This document shows positions 24,701 through 33,348 of a DNA stretch of 64,000 bases, one piece after another (position 1 is the first letter of the stretch; each line of letters starts with the position of its first letter). Position numbers and translations under genes: made by a program. Under the pieces are notes generated by a model. That model made no database searches. It was given only the letters and a program-made list of their open reading frames with translations, and was not told where the DNA came from. Origin of the DNA: Omphiscola glabra. Its lineage: Eukaryota; Mollusca; Gastropoda; Lymnaeidae. The DNA is taken from positions 36,127,182 through 36,191,181 of the forward strand of contig OZ024794.1 in NCBI GenBank assembly GCA_964017045.1. Reading direction: 5' to 3'.

Positions 24701-27113
24701 TCTTAAATAACATGTGTTTCACAACACTTGACACCAAGTCAACCTCCAAAAGTAACTTGTGTATTACTTTACATAAAAAATCATTACACATTTTTACTTA
24801 AATATTCGCATAGCTTTGTAACATAAAAATCATAAGCTTCACCTCCCAACTCATGAAAAACACTCACCTCCTCAAAAAAATCAAAAATTTCAATAAACGT
24901 AAAATCTGAGCAATCCCTTCTCTGAAACTTTGAGAACTCCCGGATCTCATAACATAATACATCATACACAATATCATTAAAAAAAATTCTCTCACCTAAC
25001 CCCACCTCAGGGAATAAGCTCACCTCCTCCACGTAAACTTTGTTAGCCACAACAAGATAGTCTGAGATGGACTCGACACCACCACAGTTCTCAATCCTTG
25101 AGCAACCATTGTCTCCCACATAACAATGCTCATCAATTGGACCATTACCCTCATAGCTCCACATAAAGTCATCCCCAATTACCTCTATGTTTTAAAATTA
25201 CGTCCCAGACTTAGGGATGCCCTTTAGAAGCTCACTACCTCAACATCGTGATTACCGTAGCTAGTACAGGTCTTAACATCTTTTAAGTCTTGTACAAAAT
25301 ATAAATTTTCCTCTATTACAAATCTAGGCTCTCCCTCATGTACAAAATACAAATCTTCATCTTTCACAAAATCAAAATCTCCATCTTGTACAAAATTAAA
25401 ATCTCCCTGTTGTACAAAATCTAAACATCTCTCATGTACAATATCAAGACATCTCCCATGTACAATATCGAAACATCTCTCATTTACCACATCAAAAGCC
25501 AAATCCTGTACATTATCACAAATCATATGTTGCTTGTTAACAAACTTTATATCCTGTGCTTCCAGTTTTTCTATTTCCTGTCTATCAAGATTACAATCAC
25601 CCTCATGACTATCCTGTTGTACCTGAAAATTATTTGTGACCTCTTGAACTTCCACACTATGTTCTGTTATGTTCACCACCTCACAAGATGCTATAAAAAT
25701 TACAATTTCCCTACTCTCAGTTATAATAGCATGACATTCTTTAGGATACCTAAACAACTCCACGCTGGGTAATATTGTCGGTTAACTCATTTTCATAGGC
25801 TAATAGATGGACTTTACTCCCCTGTTTCTGTAACTTTTATCATTGTCTGTTCGTTTTTACCAAGTCTTCTTCTTACTATCCCATCTGAACTGATTCTTCT
25901 TAGTTTCCACTTCTGCCATGTAATAACCATCTTCTAATTCCTCCCCTGACCATTCTCTTATTTTCTCTAGTGTAGGGATTATGGCAGTTAATACTCATTA
26001 TCCCATCTATTTTCCCTCGCACACCCAAAGAGCACAATCTTTTATTCTCTGGTTTAAAACCTATAACTGCCACGAAGGCTTATTTCTTCACAGCAAATCC
26101 TGTTCCGAGAATGTTAGTGTTGTTCCACTATAAAATATGGTGTGGTTTTTTTTTTTGAGGATGTCTGCATTTTTCCATCAAATATATTGTAATGCAGCAT
26201 TAGAGATTTTATATTTAATTAGTTGTTCTAGTTCTATTTGATTAGTTAAAGCTCCTGTTCTAAACAGGCTTAGTATATTCCAAGTCCCAATCCAAAAATC
26301 ATGTCAATATTCCGGCATGAGTCCATTTCCATTAGAATCAGTCAAGGTTTTATTTGCTTGTTCGGCTTTCGTAATGTTTATTTTTTTACATGGCTGGGTT
26401 GTTAGCCCTGCGCACAATCATCTGGGTGGCTGCTCCTTACATCTCTCTAGGTAGCTGCCTTAATATTCAGTTAAGGTTCCTTAGCCTTTGTGCATCCCTC
26501 CACTTCCTACATTGCAATAGGTTCTGATTTTGGTCCACTCCGGGTATTTTATTTCCCTAGTACTAGTCATATCTGGTGGGCTTTCCCCATCCGCCACCAG
26601 GGAAGACGCTCGATAGAGGATCATTATCTCTGCCTGAGTATATTGTGCTTTAGCTGAATCATATTGATTGATAATAATACAAATTATCATTCATTGGTAT
26701 TCTGTGAACTTATGTAAAATGTGTTGAAATTTTCTGCAGAATGTCCTGGTTGTCTTTTCCAAGAATGCAACAAGAAAGTTCAAAATTCATCAAAAGGTTA
26801 ATCTTTTTAAATTTAAAAAAACAAATGCTTTTCATTAAAATAAGTAAAATTATTTAAGTATAAGCATACCCATTTCTTCTGCCTCTATGATTATAATGTT
26901 AGGTGGTAAAATGTGCATCTTTCTTTGCTCTGAGAAAGTAAACTTTTTTTTTCCTTTCAGGAAAATAGAAAATTCACTCTGTCACTTCAAATGGGTCCTG
27001 ACTTTCAAAAGCTTGAAGAACTTTTATACCACTACTACTTTAATGACCTGCCAGGATTAAATGAAAAACTTGTTATACCATACAAACAGCATCCAAATTA
27101 TAAATATTGTTAA
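9773..27113 (+). CDS. SH3BP2-like: SH3BP2-like adaptor protein (PH-linker-SH2), 11 coding exons
   Basis: Joining exons 9773-9827, 13406-13501, 13766-13868, 14556-14673, 16575-16630, 19806-19990, 20727-20779, 21717-21784, 21977-22037, 26740-26796 and 26961-27113 gives one 334-codon frame; every intron is GT-AG and all phases agree. Residues about 26-143 form a PH domain (QHGWLRK start, [33 protein letters not shown] helix), close in order and wording to 3BP2. Residues about 223-334 form an SH2 domain with VYLIRKS, where Arg259 is the expected phosphotyrosine-binding arginine. Family members bind membranes through PH and tyrosine-phosphorylated partners through SH2, linking receptors and Abl/Src/Syk-type kinases. 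The linker is only about 80 residues; vertebrate 3BP2 has roughly 300, rich in proline. It keeps acidic tyrosine sites (Tyr172, 180, 191, 199). The ATG follows an acceptor by 3 bases, so a 5' noncoding exon is likely. A missed linker exon is possible. Confidence 0.9.
10130..10990 (+). pseudogene. L2/CR1-like LINE, 3' end with (TTA)n tail
   Basis: Broken frames carry the end of a LINE ORF2. The first part has a [19 protein letters not shown] phrase (RT thumb region). The 10517-10813 frame has [34 protein letters not shown] and [11 protein letters not shown], the classic C-terminal signature of L2/CR1-type elements. The copy ends GCGCTTCGAGCC...GAACTTTATTATTATTATT. The same 3' end occurs inverted at 27308-27363, and the same ORF2 end at 37470-37965. 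It sits in intron 1 of the adaptor gene. Confidence 0.85.
11073..11372 (-). mobile_element. Candidate LTR with adjacent polypurine tract
   Basis: On the minus strand the 300-bp unit starts TGTGAAATG and ends CAAATCACA, so TGTGA and TCACA bound it. Immediately upstream on that strand (11373-11388) is TTTCCGGGGGGAAG, a good polypurine tract for plus-strand priming of an LTR retrotransposon. Internal sequence upstream continues to about 11560 without a recognisable protein. I see no second LTR, so it is a 3' fragment or solo unit. Confidence 0.4.
11690..12070 (+). pseudogene. RTE-like LINE fragment, same family as the one at 3.6-4.3 kb
   Basis: Across several frames the plus strand repeats the order seen at 3560-4300: [19 protein letters not shown], then [15 protein letters not shown], then [11 protein letters not shown], then a degenerate GRPRLRF-like region and SSEQ. 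Stop codons and at least two frameshifts make it inactive. It sits in intron 1 of the adaptor gene. Confidence 0.65.
12340..12830 (+). repeat. Degenerate tandem repeat, unit about 160-180 bp
   Basis: The phrase TTCAGCTGG with its surroundings recurs at about 12446, 12606 and 12786 (TTTCAACTGG in the last), with a partial unit from about 12344. Each unit also holds a TTACTGTGGAA-type phrase, TTTTATTACAA.AG.TTTATTAG and a GCAGTAGCTTTT-type phrase. There are about 2.6 copies, diverged from one another. Confidence 0.7.
14720..15250 (+). repeat. Degenerate AT-rich repeats
   Basis: The phrase GATTTTGAAGTATATTAA recurs at about 14821, 14963 (one base shorter) and 15147, set in TTGGATTTAAATT-like sequence. 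It is an intronic low-complexity tandem structure. No coding is seen from 14674 to 15840. Confidence 0.5.
15841..16399. mobile_element. Candidate MITE with GACTTATA-type inverted ends
   Basis: The left end reads ACCATATATTCGCGTATAAGT and the right end, on the other strand, reads CATACTCGTCTATAAGTC; both then repeat the CGACTTA phrase inward. The inverted ends are imperfect and I could not define a target duplication, so limits are approximate. There is no coding potential. Confidence 0.4.
16754..16922 (+). mobile_element. Degraded MITE of the GCGGCACTT family
   Basis: A GGGGGTGGGCAG start followed by GGCGGCACTTTATTTCT and a duplicated TATATGGAGGGGCAGCATTTT segment resembles the internal block of 2409-2588 and 31606-31759. 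Both ends are degraded. It lies between coding exons 5 and 6 of the adaptor gene. Confidence 0.45.
18343..18506 (+). repeat. 33-bp minisatellite inside the hAT transposase core
   Basis: Five head-to-tail copies of an 11-codon unit ([11 protein letters not shown]) lie directly before TTDGAPAM. The second copy has lost one base (32 bp), which shifts the frame, and the fourth is diverged. A second, shorter duplication of about 48 bp ([11 protein letters not shown]) lies at 18137-18222. Both expansions postdate loss of function or caused it. Confidence 0.9.
19028..19561 (+). pseudogene. hAT transposase C-terminal region (dead)
   Basis: This 177-residue open piece is the longest intact part of the transposase in 17302-19737. 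It includes [43 protein letters not shown] and the [10 protein letters not shown] block (RNase H fold end plus hAT C-terminal dimerisation region). A stop just upstream separates it from the catalytic-core pieces. It cannot act alone as a transposase. Confidence 0.8.
20965..21150 (+). repeat. Possible tRNA-derived SINE
   Basis: GTGGCCTGGTGG resembles a pol III A box and GAGTTCAATCCCC a B box about 10 bases after it, closer than in a real tRNA. The tail carries AGATGAGTTGCCATCCAA and AACTCTGAATTCAAACC, and both phrases also occur at 35020-35070, where the first is inverted. This suggests a dispersed family. Confidence 0.4.
23743..24247 (-). mobile_element. LTR of a minus-strand retrotransposon with PPT
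   Basis: Read on the minus strand the unit starts TGTTGTGAACTAG and ends CGATCGTAACA-like at 23743, so it is bounded TG...CA over about 505 bp. Immediately before it on that strand is AATGGGGGAGGAA (24248-24260), a typical polypurine tract. This fixes orientation and marks it as the 3' LTR. It interrupts the LINE. I do not find a 5' LTR, so the insertion is partial. Confidence 0.6.
24784..25164 (-). CDS. 126-residue acidic ORF, unknown function
   Basis: The ORF starts [13 protein letters not shown] and ends near YLSKNV. It is acidic and aromatic-rich, with seven Cys ([23 protein letters not shown]) and no known motif. It lies 59 bases after the octapeptide ORF in another frame and about 530 bases before the polypurine tract. 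Codon-level openness in AT-rich DNA makes it likely that it was once coding, but the product is unknown. Confidence 0.35.
   Translation of the reverse strand: MWSYEGNGPIDEHCYVGDNGCSRIENCGGVESISDYLVVANKVYVEEVSLFPEVGLGERIFFNDIVYDVLCYEIREFSKFQRRDCSDFTFIEIFDFFEEVSVFHELGGEAYDFYVTKLCEYLSKNV
25224..25763 (-). CDS. 179-residue ORF with tandem octapeptide repeats, unknown function
   Basis: The frame is open from ATG at 25763. Residues 95-158 are eight exact-length octads whose alternating pattern is x-x-x-aromatic/Leu-x-Phe/Ile-Val-x (for example [24 protein letters not shown]); a further diverged octad (QDLAFDVV) lies just before. The unit is acidic with regularly spaced Phe-Val or Ile-Val pairs, suggesting a beta-strand stack. 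There is no signal peptide; a short hydrophobic stretch [11 protein letters not shown] lies at residues 20-30. It belongs by position to the LTR element ending at 23743. I do not recognise the family, and it may be a decayed accessory or env-position ORF. Confidence 0.4.
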   Translation of the reverse strand: MELFRYPKECHAIITESREIVIFIASCEVVNITEHSVEVQEVTNNFQVQQDSHEGDCNLDRQEIEKLEAQDIKFVNKQHMICDNVQDLAFDVVNERCFDIVHGRCLDIVHERCLDFVQQGDFNFVQDGDFDFVKDEDLYFVHEGEPRFVIEENLYFVQDLKDVKTCTSYGNHDVEVVSF

Positions 27114-27237
27114 TGTATCTGTAACATCCCCAGAACAACTTTCACTTTCAGCCCTTTCCCATTCCATAGAATCGACTGTTTAAAATATTTATTTTAAAAG
27201 ATTAGATAACACTAATAACATTTGATTTTTATATTTC

Positions 27238-27243
27238 AATAAA
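27238..27243 (+). promoter_or_regulatory. Polyadenylation signal AATAAA of the SH3BP2-like gene
   Basis: AATAAA lies 125 bases after the TAA stop at 27111-27113, and T-rich and GT-containing sequence follows downstream. It implies a short 3' UTR of about 150 bases. Confidence 0.6.
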
Positions 27244-27307
27244 CTAGCTCTATCAGCAAGCTGCTGAGTTGAAATTATTATGTCATCAAGTACAAGTTAT
27301 ATGTGTT

Positions 27308-27363
27308 AGATAATAATAATAATAAAGTTCATTTGAAAAAATCAGGCTCGAAGCGCGGTACAA
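27308..27363 (-). repeat. 3' tail of the L2/CR1-like LINE
   Basis: AATAATAATAATAAAGTTCATTT followed by GGCTCGAAGCGC is the reverse complement of the end of the LINE at 10917-10985. It is a very short 5'-truncated insertion just past the adaptor gene's polyadenylation signal. Confidence 0.7.
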
Positions 27364-29459
27364 AAACAAAGCTGGGAGATAATAACTAGCTGGAAAAGAT
27401 GGTAGACAACTTCACCCCAGATCAAAGATTGAAGTTTATAACACGAATCTTATTGAACGTAGGGCCCCAAGAGAATAATCCCAGACTATTTGAGAGGCAA
27501 AGGGTAACAACCATTCTTGTGGACTTTGTTTGTAAGACACATGAATTTCATTATTTATTTTACGATGATATATGTAGTTTTAATTTTTTTATCATAAAAT
27601 GTTATTTTAACACAATTAAAAAATCTTAAATTTATTTATACATGCAAGTCTTCAATATGCTTCTCATAAACAGTACCTAATGAAGCCAGAGTGGATGGAT
27701 GAATCCATAATAAAAATAATAGTTTCAATATTTTGGAGATGACCAACAAGGTTTTTTTGATTTCACAAAGTCTATATTAGAGTTACCGTCAACCTTACAC
27801 TGTTAAAATAATTTCCAACTTCAGTTATTTTAAGGTTATTTTCTATAAAGATACAAATAATATGGTTGAATTTATATAACAGATAATACATCAGCAATAA
27901 ATTTTACATTTTGTAAGAATCAAAATAAGAACAATTTTATTTTAATGCACGAGTCCTTTATATATATTTTCTTTCCTTCTAATCAATTAAAATCTGCATT
28001 TAATCTTGGCTATTTCTTAAAGGAGAGAGGAGACATTCAATTTATCGTACTCACATATCACAGAGAAAATTGTACCAACAAGTTTGTACTAAGCTTGCAT
28101 AAACTAAAACCTATTTTTAAGTAATTTATGGCTTTAAAAGTATCGAATTTTCAACATTTATTCCATGTTTTATCTGGAGGTTGAAAAGTTTAAAATGTTA
28201 CAAAATTTTATAAAAGATGTTAAAACTGCAATATATATTCCTGCTGATTCTGGCTCTTTTTGGTTGGCTTGGTTTAAAAAAAATAATGTTGGAAATTTTT
28301 TGTAATTGTTTTGAACAATACTACTTGTCACTAAAAATTTTTTTGGTTGTAAATTAATTATATTTAATTTAATGTGTTCACTGCACTTGCTTGACATTTT
28401 TGTTTAATGGTGCGTCATAGCATGCAGACACAGTGAATTCAGGTTGTGAGATATAACAATAATATTTAAAGTAGTTCATTCCATAAATTAATTAATGTTT
28501 GCTGTGTGCTTTCGAATGAGAAGAATCACACCTTTTGATAAAATTTATCAAGTTTTAATTTTCCTCTCGTGATCATTTAAAAAAAAAAAAACTGTGCCTA
28601 ACAAGTATATTAACTCATCTTTATATACAATGAGTTTATACTGTGATATTTAGAGATACATATCTTCCATTAAAAAGCAAATTACTTTACTCTATTTCTA
28701 TGTTACAACATGTGTTATTATATTATGCTTATTACTCTATATTTACCATTTAAATATGTTTTAATTCCACAGTTAGTGACACATTAATATTTGGTTGGAG
28801 ATTAAAGCAAAATGATGTAGGTTGATACAAACAAAAATTAATAAGTTCAAAGACATTTAAATCTATTAAGACATTTAGTAATTACAAATTAATTTACAAA
28901 CATTTGAATATTTAAGAGCTATGGAATTACAAAATTATGACAATATCTGGCTGGATGCTTTTCAATATCAGAATAACACTATTTAAATATAACTTATCGG
29001 TCTTTGAAAATCTCCAGGTCTATCTAATCATACATGTTTATGTTCAGTTTATTCATTTTTTAAAACTCTTACATTATTGGTGTACAGGCAGATAAATACA
29101 AAATACCTAACAGAAGACTATCCAGTTACTAGGTTGTGAAGAGAATATTTCCCTGGAGTTCTCCCTAATCTTGTTCTATTCATGAACAAACTCAAATAAA
29201 TACAAATGATTATGAATACTAGATGTAAATGTACAAAAAAAATGTTTTATTTTTTAAAGTTTATGGCTATTCGTACCACTTTTGGCACTATTTAGTCAGA
29301 GTTGGTATTGTTCCATCTCATTATTTCACATTCCATAAAATGACATTACCAGGTGCTTTTTTTTGCCTTGTCCGATTTTGCCATGATTTTATTTAGAGCT
29401 TTGTAAATTCATGCCTTGTTGGATGGTTTTCTTTTTTTTAAATTATAAAAAACTGTAAA
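27364..29459. other. Intergenic AT-rich interval, nothing recognised
   Basis: No exon, RNA gene or bounded repeat seen. Short open frames here lack codon bias or splice context. Confidence 0.5.
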
Positions 29460-29467
29460 GTTTACAT

Positions 29468-29689
29468 CAGGGGTTCTTAAACAAGGGTGTGTCCCCCACC
29501 AGCCCCGGCGGTGCGGGATGCAGTTTTAGGGGGTGCAGGAAGACATAGAAAATTATGCTTATTTGTATTTTAATTGGCATTTTTTATCATGAGGTGTAGG
29601 AAATAGATTTTGAAATTGAGATGGGGTGGCTGGAACATTTTAAAAGTAAGAGAGGGAGTGACTCTGAAAAAAAAAGGTAAGGACCCTTG
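29468..29689. mobile_element. hAT-type MITE with 8-bp TSD
   Basis: The 222-bp unit starts CAGGGGTTCTTAAAC and ends GTAAGGACCCTTG, an imperfect inverted pair. It is flanked by GTTTACAT at 29460-29467 and 29690-29697, an exact 8-bp duplication. The interior is G-rich and noncoding. Confidence 0.85.
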
Positions 29690-29697
29690 GTTTACAT

Positions 29698-31590
29698 ATT
29701 TGCTCAAATTTTTGTACATGACAGTGTGAAGAGAACAGCAGTTTTCAACTCATTTAAAAGTTATCAGATAGCACAAGGTCATTATATAAATATATAAAGG
29801 ATACATTTACATAGGGATGTCAAAACGATTGGAGGCTTTTATCAAGTTGAGGGTCAATGGTATTGGGTGGCACATTAAACTTAATCCATCCAACTTGACT
29901 AACCTAAGAATAATCATTTACTTGGATGCTGCCCCACACTGACACAGCCCATTGATTTCTTAAATCTTGTGTTGAAGAATTTTTCAAATATGTTTGAGTC
30001 AAAGTTTTTAAAAAAAAAACATTTGAAAACTTCTGGATAAGATAATTTAAAACAATTAATTGCAAAATAGTGTCAAGAAGTAGTACAAAATCCTCAAAAG
30101 TAATTTGTAGTCTCATTCCTTTTTTTTTTTTTTTTTTTTTTTTTCAAATTTCAGTAGATATGACATATAGATTATATATGTGGCCTTACTTGAATATGAA
30201 ATGTAGTATGAGCTTCTAATGAAAACAAAACAGTAGAACAAGGTATGTTGAAGCTTGAATCAAAAGTCAGGACAATAAGATATGAATGTTTTGGCTTAGA
30301 GCCTTCTTCAGCAAACGGGACAAATGAAAATATGACAAGAAACAGAGCACAGTAAAACTTTGGAGATCTTAATTGTTGCCGGAAGTAGGATTCAAATGAA
30401 AACACCTATGTCACACACACTCACAAAAGTTTGAACAAAATTGCTTTGTTCTTATTTAGGTTTGGGCTGGACTTCTACTAGATTTTTATGCCAAGTCTCT
30501 AGTTGATCTTTGTTTTAGATGAACTTTAACGGCTGATGAATAAAACTTTTTTTTTGTTTTTATAATCCCAGTTATAATTTTTGAACAAATACTACTAATC
30601 TCAGCTATCCTTTTTTTCTTCTTTAAACAACCCTCTGAAATGTATTGATGTGATAGTTTTATCTTTTGTTTAAAAACAAAAAATATTGATCTTTGATATT
30701 GTAATTTTATGGGCTTCCTTAATTAAAAAAAAAAAGCTGTTTCAGTGAAATGGTTGGTGTTTTAGTTTTAATAACAAAATATAGAATTTACAACTTGTTA
30801 CCTGATATTGTTATTTTTAAATACCCAGTAAATCCATTCATTGAACTTTATTGGGTGTTTTCAATGTACCACTTATTGTATTTTAATAAAAGTAGTTAAA
30901 ATTTCATCTCAACCCATGTGTTAAGTGATTTCAGGGTTCCTTTACACTACAATGTTGTTTCTATTATAACTACTGTAAATAAACAGATCTGTTGTGTTTT
31001 TGAATGGTGGGTCCAGCAATTCAATATTTCTCCCTCCCTCCCTCTCTCTTGTTACGAAATCATTTTAAATGTACTAGAATGGATTATACGTATTTTATGC
31101 TACAGTGGAGATGGAGGGGGGGGGGGGGAGAAGAGAGATTTGTTTTAGCTTTCTATTTTAAGCATAAGTTTTTAGAGCACAATGAAAAACAGTCCGCACA
31201 CTTGGACTTTGACCCTTAATAGCAGTTTATTTATTTATGAAAGCTTGTAAATGAGACGTTGTACTAACGTGTACCTCGTATTTTTTTAATCGTTTTAAAT
31301 CTTCACCAAAACTGCTGCCAGACCCGAGCCAAACAAAAGCTGCTCCGTGGGGAGGGGGGCAAAGCCTGAGTTTAGGTGTCCTCTTCCCAAAATGTATATT
31401 TACCTATTTTGTACGAGAAATGACGATTTTGGCACACTCTGAATATGGTGCCTCCTTTACCGCCCCCATCCCCTTTCGCAAAGCCCTGTCTGGTGCATAC
31501 ACCTATAGTTTGTTTTTCAATCAACTAAGACTCTACCATACCTTTCCGCAGTTCAACCATCTTATTAATAATTAATCATTTACCGCCGTG
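29698..31590. other. Intergenic AT-rich interval
   Basis: It contains a 24-base or longer poly-T tract from 30119, a CT-rich patch near 31031-31050 and a G run at 31112-31128. I see no gene. Confidence 0.5.
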
Positions 31591-31920
31591 GTCGTAGGCC
31601 TACATGCTCTGGCGTATGAAGGGTTGGGCGCAGGGGGCTGACCACCCCAGGTGGCACTTGTTTTCATATATTGAAGGGCGGCATTTTCGACCAAGTGTAC
31701 ATTTTTTTTTTGTAAGGGGTGTGGCATAAATCTTGGCCCGCCCACGGATGGATCTAACCTAGTGTGACCAAACGTCTCGTAAAATCGGGATTGTCCCGTT
31801 TTTTCACGATCGTACCCGGTGCCCCGAAAAAGTCTCTCGGGACGCCTAAACATCCCGCTTCTAAAACCAAACACATTTTCAAATCACTAAAACTTCATAA
31901 TTTATAATATAAGGGCAGTC

Positions 31921-32115
31921 GGGGCACAGTGAATCAGAAATTTTAATTTTTTTTTAATATTCAAAAAGTTTTCACATATATTTTAATGTTGTATGTGCAA
32001 ATTGATTGTATTACATCATGGGCATGGATAGGAATCCTTAAAATGTGGCTAAATATAATATACTTGCTCACAGAGCGTTTCAAAGTGTGCAGGGGTAAGT
32101 GATTCACTGTGCCCC
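31921..32115. mobile_element. Small MITE with GGGGCACAGTGAATCA ends
   Basis: GGGGCACAGTGAATCA starts at 31921 and its reverse complement ends at 32115, giving a 195-bp unit with 16-bp inverted repeats. It lies inside the nested hAT element. Two further direct copies of the terminal sequence follow at 32122 and 32143. Confidence 0.65.
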
Positions 32116-32138
32116 AGTACCGGGGCACAGTGAATCAC
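32099..32138. repeat. Perfect 17-bp inverted repeat with 6-base loop
   Basis: GTGATTCACTGTGCCCC (32099-32115) and its exact reverse complement (32122-32138) flank AGTACC. It is made by the junction of two MITE termini facing each other, and it could extrude as a cruciform. Confidence 0.9.
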
Positions 32139-33348
32139 TACCTGGGGCACAGTGAATCAATATGGAAAATGAATCATTATCTGTGGCTTACTTGAAATTG
32201 ACTTAAATGAGGGTTGTGAATTTAAGGCCATTATTGCACTAAATGTTATTTTTATATATAAGAACCTTATATAAATCCAAATTAAACAGTCATACAACCT
32301 ACTTATTTTTTTAAACCATAGACTTAGACACTGAAAAATGCAGGCAAACAATTTTTAAATGAATAATTTACTTTTTTGTAACACCAAACAATTTAAATTA
32401 TAAAATATAAAACAAGCAAACAATAATTGCAACAAATCAAACGTAGAAAATCGCCATATGCTGATAAATCAAAATTAAAATGGCGAGCAACTCGAGCCGT
32501 CCCTTCGTGGAGCAGTGGCCTGGGAAATTTAACAATGATTCTTCTTCGTTATCAAAAATTTGGCAGCATTTATAGTTTGGTGAAAACAATGTATGAAAAT
32601 GTACGGTCTAATCCAGATTGCTTGGCCTTTTCGGCATATTTGCGGAGACTCGAAAATTTAATGTTGGTGTCTTTGTTAACAGTCCTAATAATTTTCTCTC
32701 CTCCAATACATTTTCAAATCAATAAAACTTCCTAATTTATAATATAGGCCTACTTCAAGTAATATTTTGGCTAGCTGTGTAGCCAGTGCCAGTAGTGATG
32801 TGGGCTCCCTTGATGGCTGCACTGTTCCCCCTCAACTACTCTGCCGACGCTGCGTAAACGACAGTGTCCCTGTCATAGATCTTATATGTATAAGTATAGC
32901 GAAAGAAACAAGATGAGAGTGGATTATTTCTGCAATCTTGCAGGTTCTCTACAATTTCGAACTGGAATGTTCTACTTTTTACAACTTTATATTAGATATG
33001 AAGGAGGTTTTAACAATGGCTAGGACAACAGCCAAATATCCTCAATTTAAATCCTAGTCTAGAGAAATGTAATTTGTTGTGTTATGCTGTAAAATATGTA
33101 TAAATAAATAAGAATTCACAGCAAAATTATTGTTTTCGCTTATGATATGCCTCAGAGTTTAAATTAAATTACAAAAGTGAAGGCAAATTGAAAAAGATTT
33201 CTAGGTCTCAAAAAAGTTAAAATTAGCATATGATATGTCAATAAACATATTGGGCCCACGGACCTCTCTTTAGCTTCTTGGGTGTGTCCCGTTTTTTTCC
33301 AATTCATGATTTGGTTACCCTAATCTAACCCCACTGCTGAGCCTACAT

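Larger units (their letters stand above)
24248..25790 (-). mobile_element. Internal 3' region of the LTR retrotransposon
   Basis: Between the LINE endonuclease remnant and the polypurine tract lie 1.5 kb foreign to the LINE, with two minus-strand ORFs (25763-25224 and 25164-24784) and no gag, protease, RT or integrase motif that I can see. By position this is the post-integrase part of a Gypsy-type element, where extra ORFs are common. The 5' limit at about 25790 is approximate. Confidence 0.5.
22420..26690 (-). pseudogene. LINE with endonuclease and reverse transcriptase remnants, interrupted by an LTR element
   Basis: On the minus strand, from high to low coordinate: a 5' region (26690-26400), endonuclease remnants with [13 protein letters not shown]-like [10 protein letters not shown] and a SINCH-like stretch (about 26150-25850), then, after an inserted block at 23743-25790, RT pieces with a [12 protein letters not shown] box near 23400, [21 protein letters not shown], and the catalytic YADD at about 22840 in the 23085-22768 frame, followed by VNNQKTKYM. 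Stops and frameshifts show it is dead. It fills the intron between coding exons 9 and 10 of the adaptor gene. Confidence 0.75.
21717..27113 (+). other. SH2-domain exons of the SH3BP2-like gene
   Basis: Four exons (21717-21784, 21977-22037, 26740-26796, 26961-27113) encode the domain. It begins near [12 protein letters not shown], has the helix [12 protein letters not shown], the VYLIRKS arginine motif, strands NVLVVFSKN and RKFKIHQK, and the [11 protein letters not shown] helix, ending 13 residues after LVIPYKQHP at the stop codon. The C-terminal position at the very end of the protein is the same as in 3BP2. The 4.7-kb intron between its second and third exons is filled by LINE and LTR sequence. 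Confidence 0.88.
31760..33322. mobile_element. Non-autonomous hAT element nested in the MITE
   Basis: The unit starts TAGTGTGACCAAAC and ends GTTTGGTTACCCTA-like (ATTTGGTTACCCTA), an inverted pair, between exact copies of ATCTAACC at 31752-31759 and 33323-33330. Length is 1563 bp. A CATTTTCAAATCA...TTTATAATATA block of about 45 bp occurs twice inside (about 31872-31911 and 32708-32747), so the interior holds a further insertion or duplication. No transposase motif is readable. Confidence 0.85.
31606..33340. mobile_element. MITE split by a hAT insertion
   Basis: GCCTACAT flanks the unit at 31598-31605 and 33341-33348. Its left part (CTCTGGCGTATGAAGGG, GTGGCACTTG) resembles the 180-bp element at 2409-2588. 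Subtracting the hAT insertion and its duplicated 8 bases leaves about 164 bp, close to that length. The order of events is therefore MITE first, hAT second. Confidence 0.65.

Noticed and set aside
25434..25772. 112-residue plus-strand ORF
   Set aside because: It is the complementary shadow of the octapeptide-repeat ORF and its AT-rich composition explains the Ile/Tyr/Leu content.
27399..27629. 76-residue ORF downstream of the adaptor gene
   Set aside because: It has no domain, no splice context and AT-driven composition.
30121..30144. Poly-T tract as the 3' end of a retroposed pseudogene on the minus strand
   Set aside because: I found no coding-like sequence or target duplication next to it.
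31572..31874. 100-residue minus-strand ORF with GTGYDREKTGQSRFYETFGH
   Set aside because: It runs across the border between the MITE and the nested hAT element, so it cannot be an original reading frame.
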